A stretch of 64,000 nt of DNA from contig NZ_CP126268.1 in assembly GCF_003234795.2 (NCBI RefSeq), forward strand, positions 3,534,001-3,598,000. The letters run 5' to 3'. The position numbers were made by a program, and so were the translations under genes. This document shows, one piece after another, positions 19,572-28,809 of the stretch (position 1 is its first letter; each line of letters begins with the position of its first letter). The stretch comes from Curtobacterium sp. MCLR17_032 (lineage in GTDB: Bacteria > Actinomycetota > Actinomycetes > Actinomycetales > Microbacteriaceae). The notes beneath the pieces were generated by a model. That model searched no databases and was not told the origin of the DNA. It worked only from the letters and a program-made list of their open reading frames with translations.

Positions 19572-20552
19572 ATGCAGCGACGCACACTGGGCCGTACGGG
19601 CCGTGAGACCTCCGTGATCGGACTCGGCACCTGGCAGTTCGGCGGCGACTGGGGTCCGGTCGCGGCCGAGGACGCCTTCGCCGTGATGGACGCCTCCGCC
19701 GAGGCCGGCACCACCCTGTTCGACACCGCCGACGTGTACGGGGACGGCCGGAGCGAGCAGCTCATCGGCCGCTGGATCGCCGCGCACCCCGAGGCCGGGG
19801 TGACCGTCGCGACGAAGATGGGTCGCCGCGTCGACCAGGTGCCGTCGAACTACGTCGCCGCGAACTTCCGGCAGTGGGTGGACCGGTCGCGCGAGAACCT
19901 CGGCCAGGACACGCTCGACCTCGTCCAGCTGCACTGCCCGCCGACCGAGGTCTTCTCCGACGACGCCGTCTACGACGCGCTCGACGCCCTGGTCGCTGAC
20001 GGGTCGATCGCGGCGTACGGCGTCAGTGTCGAGACCGCGGACCAGGCCCTGACCGCGATCGCCCGCCCGGGGGTCGCGAGCGTGCAGGTCATCCTCAACG
20101 CGTTCCGCCTGAAGCCGCTGGACCGCGTGCTGCCCGCCGCCCGGGAGGCCGGGGTCGCGATCCTGGCGCGCGTCCCGCTGGCCTCGGGGCTGCTCACCGG
20201 CAAGTACACGACGGAGACGACGTTCGCGCCGGAGGACCACCGCACCTACAACCGGGAGGGTCAGGCCTTCGACCAGGGCGAGACCTTCAGCGGCGTGCCG
20301 TTCGAGGACGGCGTCCGTGCGGCGCAGGAGTTCGCCGCGTCCCTGCCCGAGGGCGTCTCCGTCCCGCAGGCAGCGCTGGCGTGGGTGGTCGCCCAGGAGG
20401 GCGTGACCGCCGCGATCCCGGGTGCACGGAACGCCGAGCAGGCCCGGTCGAACGCGGCCGCCGGGTCCCTCGACCTGCCGGACGACCTCGACGCGACTGT
20501 GCACGAGCTCTACGACCGGTGGTTCCGCGCGACGGTGCACGAGCGCTGGTGA
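19572..20552 (+). CDS. Aldo/keto reductase
   Basis: 326 residues. The AKR tetrad is D51 and Y56 (LFDTADVYGDG), K82 (VATKMG) and H121 (VQLHCPP). RRTLGRTGRETSVIGLGTWQFGG is the common start of the AKR11/YajO-like group, and AAIPGARNAEQARSNA is the NADP site. Start ATG follows TAGCGT by 7 bases (leaderless type). NADPH-dependent carbonyl reductase of unknown substrate. Confidence 0.92.
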   Translation: MQRRTLGRTGRETSVIGLGTWQFGGDWGPVAAEDAFAVMDASAEAGTTLFDTADVYGDGRSEQLIGRWIAAHPEAGVTVATKMGRRVDQVPSNYVAANFRQWVDRSRENLGQDTLDLVQLHCPPTEVFSDDAVYDALDALVADGSIAAYGVSVETADQALTAIARPGVASVQVILNAFRLKPLDRVLPAAREAGVAILARVPLASGLLTGKYTTETTFAPEDHRTYNREGQAFDQGETFSGVPFEDGVRAAQEFAASLPEGVSVPQAALAWVVAQEGVTAAIPGARNAEQARSNAAAGSLDLPDDLDATVHELYDRWFRATVHERW

Positions 20553-20677
20553 CCGGCGGCCCCGGGGCCCGCTGACGTCCCGGGTTCCTGTGGTCCGCTC
20601 GGAAGGACCTCAGGAAGCGTGACCACTTCACATCCGGCCTGCGGCCTGCGCGGGCCGGTCGGTCCTACGGTGATGCC

Positions 20678-21583
20678 GTGCAACCACGTGCCCTCCGTCA
20701 GCCCCGCGTCCACGAGCCCCGTCCGGGTCGTCGCCGACGCATGCTGTGCGTCGCGGGGGTCCTCGGTGCCGCCGCCCTGCTCGGCGCGGGCGTGGTGGTG
20801 GTGGTGGTGCCGGGCATCGTCTCGGCGGCTGAACACCCGGCGGTCGTCGGGAGTGCGCCCCACGAGCGCGTCGCGGGCGTCGTCCCGGCGGGCACCGTCC
20901 GGGCCGACGCCGAGCGCACGTGGGAACTCGACCACACGCCGGACCAGGTGCTGACCGGGCCGCTCGGGACGGCAGCACCCGGTGCCGTGCGCTTCGCGTA
21001 CGCGGGAGACTCGGTCACCGCCCGCCCCGGTTCGTGGTTGCGCGACCTCGCCGCCGATCCTGCCGTCCACGCGGTGGGCGGGTACGCCCACAGCGGCTAC
21101 CGTGCCGACCAGGTCACCGCGCTCATGCCCGCCGTGCCCGGAGCCGACGTCCTGGTCGTCGAGCTCGGCACGAACGACGTGAACCAGGACGTCCCGGCCA
21201 CCCGCACGATCGCGGCGATCAACACCCTGGTCGCCCGTGCCGGCGCACAGCACGTCCTGGTCGTCGACACCCCGCCGTCCGACCACACGACGAGCCTGTG
21301 GGGCGTCGACCGGCGGACCGGGAACGCCGAGATGAACCGTGACCTCGCGAGCGACGCCCGGCACCACGGCTGGACGGTCATCGACCCGTTCGCCGCCGTC
21401 CGCACCGCAGACGGCGCGTACGCCCCGGGCACGACGCTCGACGGGATCCACCCGACGGCGACGGCCAACATCGCGATCGCGCGGCGGTTCGCCCGGGCGA
21501 TCGTCGCCGCGGGCCACTCGGCGACCACCGCCACGACGGCGGCCGGCACCACTGCGGCCGGCACGACCGCGGCCGGGGCCTGA
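20678..21583 (+). CDS. Secreted or anchored SGNH/GDSL hydrolase
   Basis: 301 residues. A basic N-end and a hydrophobic stretch at 23-50 form a signal or anchor. The SGNH residues are S112 (AYAGDSVT), G139 (YAHSGYR), N166 (ELGTNDVN) and D255/H258 (DGIHPT). This is an esterase/lipase or carbohydrate deacetylase fold acting outside the cell. The C-terminus carries a threonine/alanine/glycine repeat (TTAAG three times), probably a flexible tail. GTG start 6 bases after TACGGT, leaderless type. Confidence 0.87.
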   Translation: MQPRALRQPRVHEPRPGRRRRMLCVAGVLGAAALLGAGVVVVVVPGIVSAAEHPAVVGSAPHERVAGVVPAGTVRADAERTWELDHTPDQVLTGPLGTAAPGAVRFAYAGDSVTARPGSWLRDLAADPAVHAVGGYAHSGYRADQVTALMPAVPGADVLVVELGTNDVNQDVPATRTIAAINTLVARAGAQHVLVVDTPPSDHTTSLWGVDRRTGNAEMNRDLASDARHHGWTVIDPFAAVRTADGAYAPGTTLDGIHPTATANIAIARRFARAIVAAGHSATTATTAAGTTAAGTTAAGA

Positions 21584-21660
21584 CGCGCCGACGAGTTCCC
21601 GGGCGGTCCGTGTGCACCTGCGCGCCCGACGGCGGCACGGCAGCGTGCTCTGCTGACCGC

Positions 21661-22623
21661 TCAGCGCGTGGCGAGCAACGCGTCGCTCGCGTCCCACAGC
21701 TTCTCGGCGGACTCCGGGTCCAGCGCCTCCGGGCGCACTCCCACGAGCGGCCGGTCGTCGCTCGCCGGCACCGCCTCGGCGCAGTCCTCGAAGTACCGGC
21801 CGCCGACACCCTCGACGAGCGGTGACGCCGCCACGAGCACCGAGGTCGCGGCGCCCTGCTCCGGGGTCTTGAAGCCCTCGGCCGGCGAACCGTCCTCGTG
21901 GACGATGCCGATCGCGAGCGCCTGCTCGTGCGACAGGTGCCGGGAGAGGTCGGTGAGGATGCCGCCGGGGTGCACGGCGTTCGCGACGATGCCGTCGGCG
22001 GCCCAGCGTCGGGTGGCCTCCACCGCGAAGAGCGCGTTCGCGGTCTTCGACTGCCCGTAGGCCACCCACGGGTCGTAGGGGCGCCGCTCGAACATGAGGT
22101 CGTCGAGGTCGATCCCGGCGGTGTGGTGCCCCGCGGAGCTCAACGCGACGACCCGTGCGGCGCGTCCGGTCCGGTCCGCCCCGGCGCGCAGGGCGTCACG
22201 GAGGCCGGCGACCAGACTGTGGTGCCCGAGGTGGTTCGTGGCGAACTGCAGCTCCCAGCCCTCCGGCGTCCGGAGCTCGGGGGTCGCCATGACGCCGGCG
22301 TTGCCGATGACGACGTCGAGCGGCCCCGTCCACCCGGCGACGAAGGCGCGGACGGAGGCACGGTCGGCGAGGTCGAGCGGGCGGACCTCGACCGAGGCAC
22401 CGGGGACGTCGGCGCGGAGGCGTCCGGCCGTCCGCTCCCCCTGCTCGGGCCGCCGCACGGCGAGGACGACCGAGGCCCCGGCACCGACGAGGGCGGCCGA
22501 GGTCGCCGCGCCGATCCCGGCGGCACCGCCGGTCACGATGACCCGCAGCCCCGTGAGGTCGATGCCGCGGAGGACCTCCGCGGCGGTGGTCGTGGCGTCG
22601 AACGGGGTCGTGATCCTGGACAT
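21661..22623 (-). CDS. Short-chain dehydrogenase/reductase
   Basis: 320 residues. TGGAAGIG is the cofactor motif, NAGVM the structural motif, and the active site is S (VVALSSAGH) with Y-x-x-x-K in AYGQSKTANALF. The extra C-terminal segment fits the retinol dehydrogenase/WW-oxidoreductase-like SDRs. ATG 6 bases after TAGACT (leaderless type), and a perfect 12-base palindrome sits just upstream of that box, a good position for a repressor. Confidence 0.92.
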   Translation of the reverse strand: MSRITTPFDATTTAAEVLRGIDLTGLRVIVTGGAAGIGAATSAALVGAGASVVLAVRRPEQGERTAGRLRADVPGASVEVRPLDLADRASVRAFVAGWTGPLDVVIGNAGVMATPELRTPEGWELQFATNHLGHHSLVAGLRDALRAGADRTGRAARVVALSSAGHHTAGIDLDDLMFERRPYDPWVAYGQSKTANALFAVEATRRWAADGIVANAVHPGGILTDLSRHLSHEQALAIGIVHEDGSPAEGFKTPEQGAATSVLVAASPLVEGVGGRYFEDCAEAVPASDDRPLVGVRPEALDPESAEKLWDASDALLATR

Positions 22624-22637
22624 GTCCGGAGTCTACG

Positions 22638-22649
22638 CAACAGGTGTTG
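22638..22649. promoter_or_regulatory. 12-bp palindrome upstream of SDR
   Basis: CAACAGGTGTTG, a perfect dyad 5-10 bases upstream of the presumed -10 box TAGACT of the minus-strand SDR gene. A near copy lies upstream of the PRISE-like gene (12620). Likely operator, regulator unknown. Confidence 0.45.
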
Positions 22650-22650
22650 T

Positions 22651-22701
22651 TGACGGACGGGAGGCCCGGCGCACGTCGCGTGCCGGGCCTCCCGTCCGTC
22701 A
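22651..22701. terminator. Hairpin after DUF4126 gene
   Basis: About 20-base arms (TGACGGACGGGAGGCCCGGC and complement) with a 10-base loop, directly downstream of the minus-strand gene ending at 22712. Member of the GACGGGAGGC family. Confidence 0.8.
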
Positions 22702-22711
22702 GGTGGTCACG

Positions 22712-23206
22712 TCAGCCGGCGCGCACCACCGCGCGCGAGCCGGCGATGACGGCGACGTCCTCGGCGACGGCGACGACCGGGTCCGGCAGGACCGTGCCGA
22801 CGGCCTTGCGGGCGGCCCAGGCGACGTAGGAGCCGACGAGGGCTCCGATCGCGCCGAGGATCGCGCCCTCGATGCGCAAGTCGGACTTGCCGGACTTCGT
22901 GGTGGTGCCGAGGGCGAGACCGGCGAACGCGCCCGCACCGATGCGGCCGAGGAGCGCCGGGAAGGCGATCCGGTTCGGGGTCTTCGGCATCTTGTCGGCG
23001 ACGATCTCGCCCGCGGCTCCGACGACGAGACCGGCGCGACCGATCGACGAGTCGAAGGTCTTCCAGTCCTGCCACTCACCGCGCAGGTCCTTGTCGCCGT
23101 GGTGCAGTCCGAGGACGGCGAGCGGCGTGGCGGAGCGACCGCCGCTGAGGATCCCGAGCAGCAGGGCTCGCGTCAAGGTGCTGGTGGTCCGGCTCTTCTT
23201 CGACAT
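22712..23206 (-). CDS. DUF4126 membrane protein
   Basis: 164 residues. GILSGGRSATPLAVLGLHHGD at the N-terminus and the glycine-rich hydrophobic segments (GLVVGAAGEIVADKMPKTPNR, GAILGAIGALVGSYVAWAARK) fit DUF4126, a family of small bacterial membrane proteins with no settled function. The start follows GAAGGAGAC. It lies upstream of, and apart from, the sugar ABC genes. Confidence 0.75.
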   Translation of the reverse strand: MSKKSRTTSTLTRALLLGILSGGRSATPLAVLGLHHGDKDLRGEWQDWKTFDSSIGRAGLVVGAAGEIVADKMPKTPNRIAFPALLGRIGAGAFAGLALGTTTKSGKSDLRIEGAILGAIGALVGSYVAWAARKAVGTVLPDPVVAVAEDVAVIAGSRAVVRAG

Positions 23207-23263
23207 GTGTTCCGTCTCCTTCGTGTCCCGGTCGACGCTACTCAGTCCGGCTGTCCCCGAGGC

Positions 23264-24190
23264 TCAGCCCTTGACCGCTCCGGCGGACATGCCGGACACC
23301 AGGTTGCGCTGGATGATCATGAAGAACACCACGACGGGCAGCGAGAACAGCACGGAGGCGGCCATCTGCCCGGTGAAGTCGGTGCCGGCGGTCTGCGTGG
23401 TGAAGGACGCCAGCCAGACCGGCAGCGTGTAGTGCGCCTGGTCCTGCATGAACGTGTAGGCGACGATGTAGTCGTTCCACGCGGCGATGAACGCGAACAC
23501 GCTCGTCGCGATCACGCCGGGCATCACGAGCGGGAACAGCACCTTCGTCAGGACCTGCCAGGTGCTCGCGCCGTCGATCCGGGCCGCCTCTTCGATCTCG
23601 ATCGGGATGGCGAGGAAGAACCCGCGCATCACCCAGATCGAGAACGGCAGCACCGCGGCGACGTAGGCCAGGATCAGGCCGAAGTAGCTGCCGGTGAGCC
23701 CGGTCTGGTTGAAGATGAGGAACTGCGGGATGAGCAGTGCGGTGCCGGGCAGCATCTGGACGAGCAGGATCACGACCAGGATCGTCCGGCGTCCGCGGAA
23801 CCGGAAGCGCGACAGCGCCGCCGACGCCAGGATCCCGAGCACCAGCGACAGGACGACCGCCCCGACCACGACGATGCTCGAGTTCTTCAGGTAGACGAGG
23901 AAGTCGGCGCGGGTGAACGCGGTGACGAAGTTGTCGATCGTCGGGTGTGCGGGGGCGAACAGCGGGGTGCTCGTCAGCGCTTCCGACCGCGGCTTGAACG
24001 CGGTGTTCACCATCCAGTAGACGGGGAAGATCCACACCACGCAGAAGACCACGGCGATGGTGCTGCTGATCCACCGCACCGGTCGGCGGCGGCGGCGGTT
24101 GCGCCCGGTGGCCGCGACGCCCTCCGGGGTGGGGACGGCGGCGGGGACGTCGGCGTCGACGGGGACGCCCGTCGGCAGTGCGGTGGTCAC
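23264..24190 (-). CDS. Carbohydrate ABC transporter permease (MalG-like)
   Basis: 308 residues, six predicted helices. The EAA loop is EEAARIDGASTWQVLTKVLFPLVMPG, the site that contacts the ATPase in MalG-type permeases. The GTG start overlaps the stop of the partner permease by 4 bases. Third gene of a binding protein-permease-permease operon read on the minus strand; no ATPase gene is here, as is common for actinobacteria that share an MsiK-type ATPase. Confidence 0.92.
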   Translation of the reverse strand: MTTALPTGVPVDADVPAAVPTPEGVAATGRNRRRRRPVRWISSTIAVVFCVVWIFPVYWMVNTAFKPRSEALTSTPLFAPAHPTIDNFVTAFTRADFLVYLKNSSIVVVGAVVLSLVLGILASAALSRFRFRGRRTILVVILLVQMLPGTALLIPQFLIFNQTGLTGSYFGLILAYVAAVLPFSIWVMRGFFLAIPIEIEEAARIDGASTWQVLTKVLFPLVMPGVIATSVFAFIAAWNDYIVAYTFMQDQAHYTLPVWLASFTTQTAGTDFTGQMAASVLFSLPVVVFFMIIQRNLVSGMSAGAVKG

Positions 24191-25122
24191 AGCTCTTCTC
24201 CCGATCGGACGAGGTTCCGGATGTAGAGGGCGCTGAGGGCCATCAGGATCAGCGCGGCGATCACGGCGACGGCGGACCCGGTACCGATGTCGTGCCCGAC
24301 GAAGGCGGTGATGTAGGTGAAGACGCCGAGGGTCGAGGTCGCACCGTCGGGACCGCCCTGCGAGACGAGCCAGATCTGGTTGAAGACGTTGAAGTCCCAG
24401 ATGATCGAGAGCATCGTCACGAGGAGCAGCGTCGGGCGGAGGTACTCGATGGTGACGACGCGGTAGACGGTCCACTCGGAGCCGCCGTCGAGCCGGACGG
24501 CTTCCTTCACCTCGAGCGGGATCTGGGTCTCGGCCGCGTAGAGCGTCAGGGCGATGAACGGCACCGCCTGCCAGACGACGAGCATCCAGATCGACGTGTA
24601 CGCCAGTCCGGCGCTGTTGCCCCAGTCGGTGTTCGTCATGTCGCCGAAGACGTGCAGCTGGGTGAGCGCCCAGTTCACGACGCCGTAGCCCGGCTGGAAC
24701 AACCAGTTCCACACGAGCGAGGACGCCACGTTCGGCATGCCCCAGGCGCAGATCAGGACGATCGTCACGGCGTACCGGAGGACCACGCCGAGCCGGGTCA
24801 TCAGGTGGGAGACGCCGGCGCCGATGAGGATGCTGCCGAGCACCATCGCGGCGGTGAACAGGACCGTGCGCACCAGGGAGGCCCAGAACGTCGGGTCGGT
24901 GAGGATCTGCACGTACTGCGCCAGGCCGACGGCGTCGTAGGCCCCGGTGTAGAGGGAGCGCTGGTCGTAGTCGGTGAAGGACGTGAAGACCAGGAAGACG
25001 ATGGGGGCGATCGTCACGAAGACGAGCACCAGGCCCGCCGGCGTGAGGAGCCACAGCGGGGCGGACGAGCGAGCGGGACGGCCGGTGCGCTCCTGGCTCG
25101 GGCGGGTGGCGGAGACGGTCAC
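24187..25122 (-). CDS. Carbohydrate ABC transporter permease (MalF-like)
   Basis: 311 residues, six predicted helices and the EAA-type loop KEAVRLDGGSEWTVYRVVTIEYLRP. LLTPAGLVLVFVTIAPIVFLVFTSF is the typical first helix of MalF/UgpA-type proteins. GTG start with an AAAGG site. It lies 41 bases downstream of the binding protein gene and overlaps the second permease, so the three form one operon. Confidence 0.92.
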   Translation of the reverse strand: MTVSATRPSQERTGRPARSSAPLWLLTPAGLVLVFVTIAPIVFLVFTSFTDYDQRSLYTGAYDAVGLAQYVQILTDPTFWASLVRTVLFTAAMVLGSILIGAGVSHLMTRLGVVLRYAVTIVLICAWGMPNVASSLVWNWLFQPGYGVVNWALTQLHVFGDMTNTDWGNSAGLAYTSIWMLVVWQAVPFIALTLYAAETQIPLEVKEAVRLDGGSEWTVYRVVTIEYLRPTLLLVTMLSIIWDFNVFNQIWLVSQGGPDGATSTLGVFTYITAFVGHDIGTGSAVAVIAALILMALSALYIRNLVRSGEEL

Positions 25123-25163
25123 GTCTGGCCTTTCCGTGAGGGGTGGACGTCGAGGAGTGCGGC

Positions 25164-26492
25164 CTACTTCTTGTTGAGCGTCGCGTCGGCTGCCTTGTCG
25201 AAGGTCGCGGCGGCCTCCTCCGGGGTCTTCGAGCCGGAGACGATGCTGGAGAACAGGTCGTTGATGCTCTGGTCACCCTCGAGGTCGGCCCAGCGGGAGT
25301 TCGCCGGCGTCGCCTTCGAGTTCAGGGCTGCCGTGAAGAAGCCCTTGTTGATGTCGCTGAGCGTCGAGTCGGCGGCCTTGATGCCGTCGGTGCTGTTCGG
25401 GATCCAGCCGTTGTCGCCGTAGACGTACTTGCTCTGCATGTCCGGGCCGGACGCGATCTTCACCCACTGCAGGGCCAGGTCGGTGTTCTTCGACTTCGCG
25501 GCCACACCCCAGTCGGAGCCGCCGAGCATGACCGGCTGGGTCTTGCCGGACTTGCCCGGGAACGGGAAGGTGCCGAGCTTGTCCGCCGTCATCTCGGGGT
25601 TCGCCTGCTCGATGAGCCCGAGCGTGCCGCTGGTGCTGAGGATGGCCGAGGCCTTCTCGTCGGCGAAGACCTGGTTCATGTCCGGGCTGTCGGTGTTGAG
25701 CGTCGCCGAGGCCTTCGAGGAGTGGTCGTTCGCGAACTCCTTGAAGTCCGTCAGACCCTGCTGCGCCTTCGCGTCACCGAAGCCGGCCTTCCAGGTGCCG
25801 TCCTGCTCGGTCGCGATCTCACCGCCGGCGTCCCAGACGAACTGCATGCCGGCGTACCAGTACTGACCGGGCATGTAGAAGGCCGAGAAGTCGTTCGCGG
25901 TGTTCTTCGCCTTCACCTTGTCGAGGTCCGCGGTCAGTTCCTCGTAGGTGGTCGGGGCCGTCGTGATGCCGGCGTCGGCCCACATCTGCTTGTTGTAGAT
26001 GACCGACCGGGCTCCGGCGAACCCGGGGACGCCGTACAGCGAGCCGTCGACGGTCGCCGGGTCCGAGAGCCCGGCGAGCCAGGTCTGCCCCTGCGCCAGG
26101 TCCTTCTTGTAGGGCGTCAGATCGAGGAGCGCCCCGTTGGCGGCGTAGCTGGCGACCTGGGTGTTGCCGAGGTCGAGGACGTCCGGCGGGGTGTTCGTCG
26201 CCAGGGCGGTGGAGATCTTCGTCGTGATGCCGTCCCACTGCTGGATCTGCACCTTGACCTTCGCACCGGTCTTCGCCTCGAACTCCTTGTTGATCGCGGC
26301 GATGGTCTTGTCGGAGTAGTCCCCGGTCATGGCCCACACGGTCAGCGTCTTGCCGTCGCCCTTGACGTCGGCGACGTCCTTGGTCCCACCGCCGCCCCCG
26401 CCACCGGCGTTGCCGGCGCTGGAGCAGGCCGTCAGGCCCATCGCGATGGTCAGGGCCACGGCAGCTGCTGCCGCGAACTTCGTCGTACGCAT
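25164..26492 (-). CDS. Extracellular sugar-binding lipoprotein
   Basis: 442 residues. Lipobox LTACSS (Cys 23) anchors it to the outer face of the membrane; a glycine-rich linker follows. The fold is solute-binding protein family 1 (KTLTVWAMTGDYSDKTIAAINKEFEAKTG; GNTQVASYAANGALLDLTPY). It delivers an oligosaccharide or monosaccharide to the two permeases downstream. The operon is next to a ROK regulator in the same orientation; substrate is not evident, though nearby sugar kinase and hydrolase genes suggest a plant or microbial glycan. Confidence 0.92.
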   Translation of the reverse strand: MRTTKFAAAAAVALTIAMGLTACSSAGNAGGGGGGGTKDVADVKGDGKTLTVWAMTGDYSDKTIAAINKEFEAKTGAKVKVQIQQWDGITTKISTALATNTPPDVLDLGNTQVASYAANGALLDLTPYKKDLAQGQTWLAGLSDPATVDGSLYGVPGFAGARSVIYNKQMWADAGITTAPTTYEELTADLDKVKAKNTANDFSAFYMPGQYWYAGMQFVWDAGGEIATEQDGTWKAGFGDAKAQQGLTDFKEFANDHSSKASATLNTDSPDMNQVFADEKASAILSTSGTLGLIEQANPEMTADKLGTFPFPGKSGKTQPVMLGGSDWGVAAKSKNTDLALQWVKIASGPDMQSKYVYGDNGWIPNSTDGIKAADSTLSDINKGFFTAALNSKATPANSRWADLEGDQSINDLFSSIVSGSKTPEEAAATFDKAADATLNKK

Positions 26493-26537
26493 TGCTTCTC
26501 CTTGGTGGTCGTTCTGCGGTGTCGGTGTCGGGTCGGG

Positions 26538-27683
26538 TCAGCTCACGCCGAGCTCCGCGGCGAGCAGGAAGGCTGCTCCGCCCCGGAGGATCAGGTCGCT
26601 GTTGGTGGAGGTGGCGGTCACGGCGAGGTCGTTGCCGACGCTCGCGAGGGTCCGTGCCGTGGCGGTCGCGCGGACGGCCTGGATGAAGGGACCCTGCACC
26701 AGGTCGGCGGGGCCGGTGACGACGATCTCGGTGATGTTCACCGCGCTGATGATCGGCGCGAGGACACCGCCCAGCGTGCTGCCGGCGGAGCGCAGGACCG
26801 CGTCGCGGCCGTCGGGCGACGCGGCGATCCGGCGGGTCAGGTGCTCGGCGCCGATGAGGACCTCGAGGCAGCCCCGGCGACCGCAGAGGCAGGGTTCGCC
26901 GTCCTCGTCGATCGTCAGGTGCCCGATCTCACCGGCGGCGAACCGTTCGCCCAGCACCAGGCGGCCGCCGAGCACCATGCCCGTGCCGACACCGTGTTCG
27001 AGTGCGACGACGAGCAGGTCGTTGCCGGGCTCGGCCTCGAACGCGTGCACCCCGAGGGCCGCGGTGTTGGCGTCGTTGAGCACGTGCACGGGCAGCCGGA
27101 AGTGCTCGGTGAGCTGTGCCTGTAGCGGCAGGTCCGCTCCGAGGGCCACCGAGTGCAGCACGGTGCCGTCGGCGTCGATGACCCCGGGGCAGCCGACCGC
27201 GATGCCGAGCAGGCGGCGGGTGGTCATCGTCGCGAGGCGTTCCACCAGCCGGATGATCCGAACGACGGCCTGTTCCCCGGTGGCACCGTCGACCTCGATC
27301 TTGGCGCTGTCCACCACGTCGCCGCGGAGGTTCGTGACCGCGCCGACGAAGTGGTCGGGGAGGGACAGGTCGACGACGACGATGTGGAACGCGTCGACGT
27401 TGAGGGTGATGAGGGTCGCGGGCTTGCCGACCCGCAGGTCCTCCCGCGGGCCGAGCTCGGTGACCAGTGCGTCGACCTCGAGTTCCGCCACGAGTCCGGA
27501 CACGGTGGGGCGGGTGAGGCCCGACTGCCGGGACAGGTCGGCGCGGCTCATGGCCCCGTCGGTGAAGAGCGTCTGGAGGATCAGCGAGCGGTTGTGGGCT
27601 CGGCTGTGCTGCGGGAGCGCCTTGCTGCGGGAGCGTCGGAGCTGCGCGCCGAAGGTGGTCTGGACGTCCGTCTCGTTCGGCAT
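26538..27683 (-). CDS. ROK-family transcriptional regulator
   Basis: 381 residues. An N-terminal winged helix (about 28-90: NRSLILQTLFTDGAMSRADLSRQSGLTRPTVSGLVAEL) precedes a ROK sugar-binding domain with the zinc motif CLCGRRGCLE. This matches the NagC/XylR repressors, which respond to a sugar or sugar phosphate. The gene leads the sugar ABC operon and is divergent from a ROK kinase. The shared upstream gap carries two TTAGTAA-type dyads. The ATG follows GAGGGAGGAG. Confidence 0.93.
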   Translation of the reverse strand: MPNETDVQTTFGAQLRRSRSKALPQHSRAHNRSLILQTLFTDGAMSRADLSRQSGLTRPTVSGLVAELEVDALVTELGPREDLRVGKPATLITLNVDAFHIVVVDLSLPDHFVGAVTNLRGDVVDSAKIEVDGATGEQAVVRIIRLVERLATMTTRRLLGIAVGCPGVIDADGTVLHSVALGADLPLQAQLTEHFRLPVHVLNDANTAALGVHAFEAEPGNDLLVVALEHGVGTGMVLGGRLVLGERFAAGEIGHLTIDEDGEPCLCGRRGCLEVLIGAEHLTRRIAASPDGRDAVLRSAGSTLGGVLAPIISAVNITEIVVTGPADLVQGPFIQAVRATATARTLASVGNDLAVTATSTNSDLILRGGAAFLLAAELGVS

Positions 27684-27710
27684 CAGATCTCCTCCCTCCG
27701 AGCGGTTGCC

Positions 27711-27731
27711 TTAGTAAAGGACCGTTCCTAA
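27711..27731. promoter_or_regulatory. ROK operator candidate, regulator side
   Basis: A 21-base imperfect palindrome TTAGTAAAGG-A-CCGTTCCTAA, 8 of 10 positions paired, 28 bases upstream of the ROK regulator start. TTAGTAA-type half sites are typical for ROK repressors. Confidence 0.6.
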
Positions 27732-27811
27732 TCACCTGTCAAGACCCGATCTGCAGCCGTAACACGTGCGTGATCTGGCGGAAACAGGCGGAAGTCATCG
27801 CTTGCCACGGA

Positions 27812-27832
27812 TGCGTAAGGCGTGTTTACTAA
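27812..27832. promoter_or_regulatory. ROK operator candidate, kinase side
   Basis: TGCGTAAGGC-G-TGTTTACTAA shares the TTAGTAAA half-site with the dyad at 27711. It overlaps a possible promoter (TTGCCA at 27802, 17-base gap, TTTACT at 27825) for the ROK kinase gene. Confidence 0.5.
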
Positions 27833-27899
27833 CCCGCATGCGCAGCCCAGACGCCGCGTCCTCGACGCCGAGGCCGGACACCCCGACGACCGGTTCCCG

Positions 27900-28805
27900 A
27901 TGAGGATCGGCCTGGACATCGGCGGGACGAAGATCGATGCCGTCGCGGTCGCCCCGACCGGCGAGACCGTCGACCGGGTCCGCGTGCCGACGGGCTTCGG
28001 CGCCGACGCCGTCGTCCGGAACACGCTGCAGGTGATCGACTCGCTCCGCGCCCGGACCGGCACGGCACCGACCGCGGTCGGCATCGGGATCCCCGGGCTC
28101 ATCGACCACGAGACCGGCTGGGTCAGGCACGCCGTGAACCTCGGGTTGTCCGAGGTCGCCCTCGGGCCGCTCGTCGCCGAACACGTCGGACTGCCCGTGC
28201 AGGTGGAGAACGACGTCAACGTCGCCGCGCTCGGAGCGGCGCAGGCCATGCAGCTCGACGGGCCGCACGCCTACCTCAACATCGGCACCGGGTTGGCGGC
28301 GGGCATCGTCGTCGACCGACGGCTCTGGCGCGGTGCCCGGGGGAACGCCGGCGAGGTCGGTCACATCCCCGTCCTCGCCGACGGCCCGGTCTGCGTGTGC
28401 GGGCAGCGCGGCTGCCTCGAGACGGTCGCGTCGGGCTCGGCCCTGGCCACCGCCTGGCCCGGACACCCGGGCAGCACCGCCACGAACGTCTTCGACAGCG
28501 CGGACGCCGGGGACCCGGCCGCGACCGCGGTGCGGGACCGGTTCGTCGCCGGCGTCGCCTCGGCCGTCCGGATCCTCGTCGTGACCGCCGACGTCGAGTC
28601 CGTCGTCATCGGTGGCGGGCTGGCCACCCTCGGCGAGCGCCTCCTCCTGCCGCTCCGGGCGGACTTCGACGCGGCGGCACGTTCCTCCCCCTTCGTCGCG
28701 TCGCTCGGCCTGTCGTCCCGCGTGCGCCTCGCACCGCTCGACCAGCCGCTCGCCGCACTCGGTGCCGCCCACCTGGCTCCCGAGTCCGCCGTGACGACCG
28801 CCTGA
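27900..28805 (+). CDS. ROK-family sugar kinase
   Basis: 301 residues. DIGGTK (5-10) is the phosphate-1 ATP motif, EVGHIPV gives the zinc His, and CVCGQRGCLE the zinc cysteines. VENDVNVAALGA contains the catalytic Asp. A glucokinase-like enzyme for a hexose or aminosugar taken in by the adjacent ABC importer. Upstream in-frame GTG at 27822 would place the operator inside the coding region; the ATG at 27900 gives the canonical MRIGLDIGGT start, so I prefer it. Confidence 0.9.
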   Translation: MRIGLDIGGTKIDAVAVAPTGETVDRVRVPTGFGADAVVRNTLQVIDSLRARTGTAPTAVGIGIPGLIDHETGWVRHAVNLGLSEVALGPLVAEHVGLPVQVENDVNVAALGAAQAMQLDGPHAYLNIGTGLAAGIVVDRRLWRGARGNAGEVGHIPVLADGPVCVCGQRGCLETVASGSALATAWPGHPGSTATNVFDSADAGDPAATAVRDRFVAGVASAVRILVVTADVESVVIGGGLATLGERLLLPLRADFDAAARSSPFVASLGLSSRVRLAPLDQPLAALGAAHLAPESAVTTA

Positions 28806-28809
28806 CGCG

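Noticed and set aside
27822..27899. Upstream GTG start for the ROK kinase
   Set aside because: It would place the operator and -10 box inside the gene and add residues that do not resemble the family.
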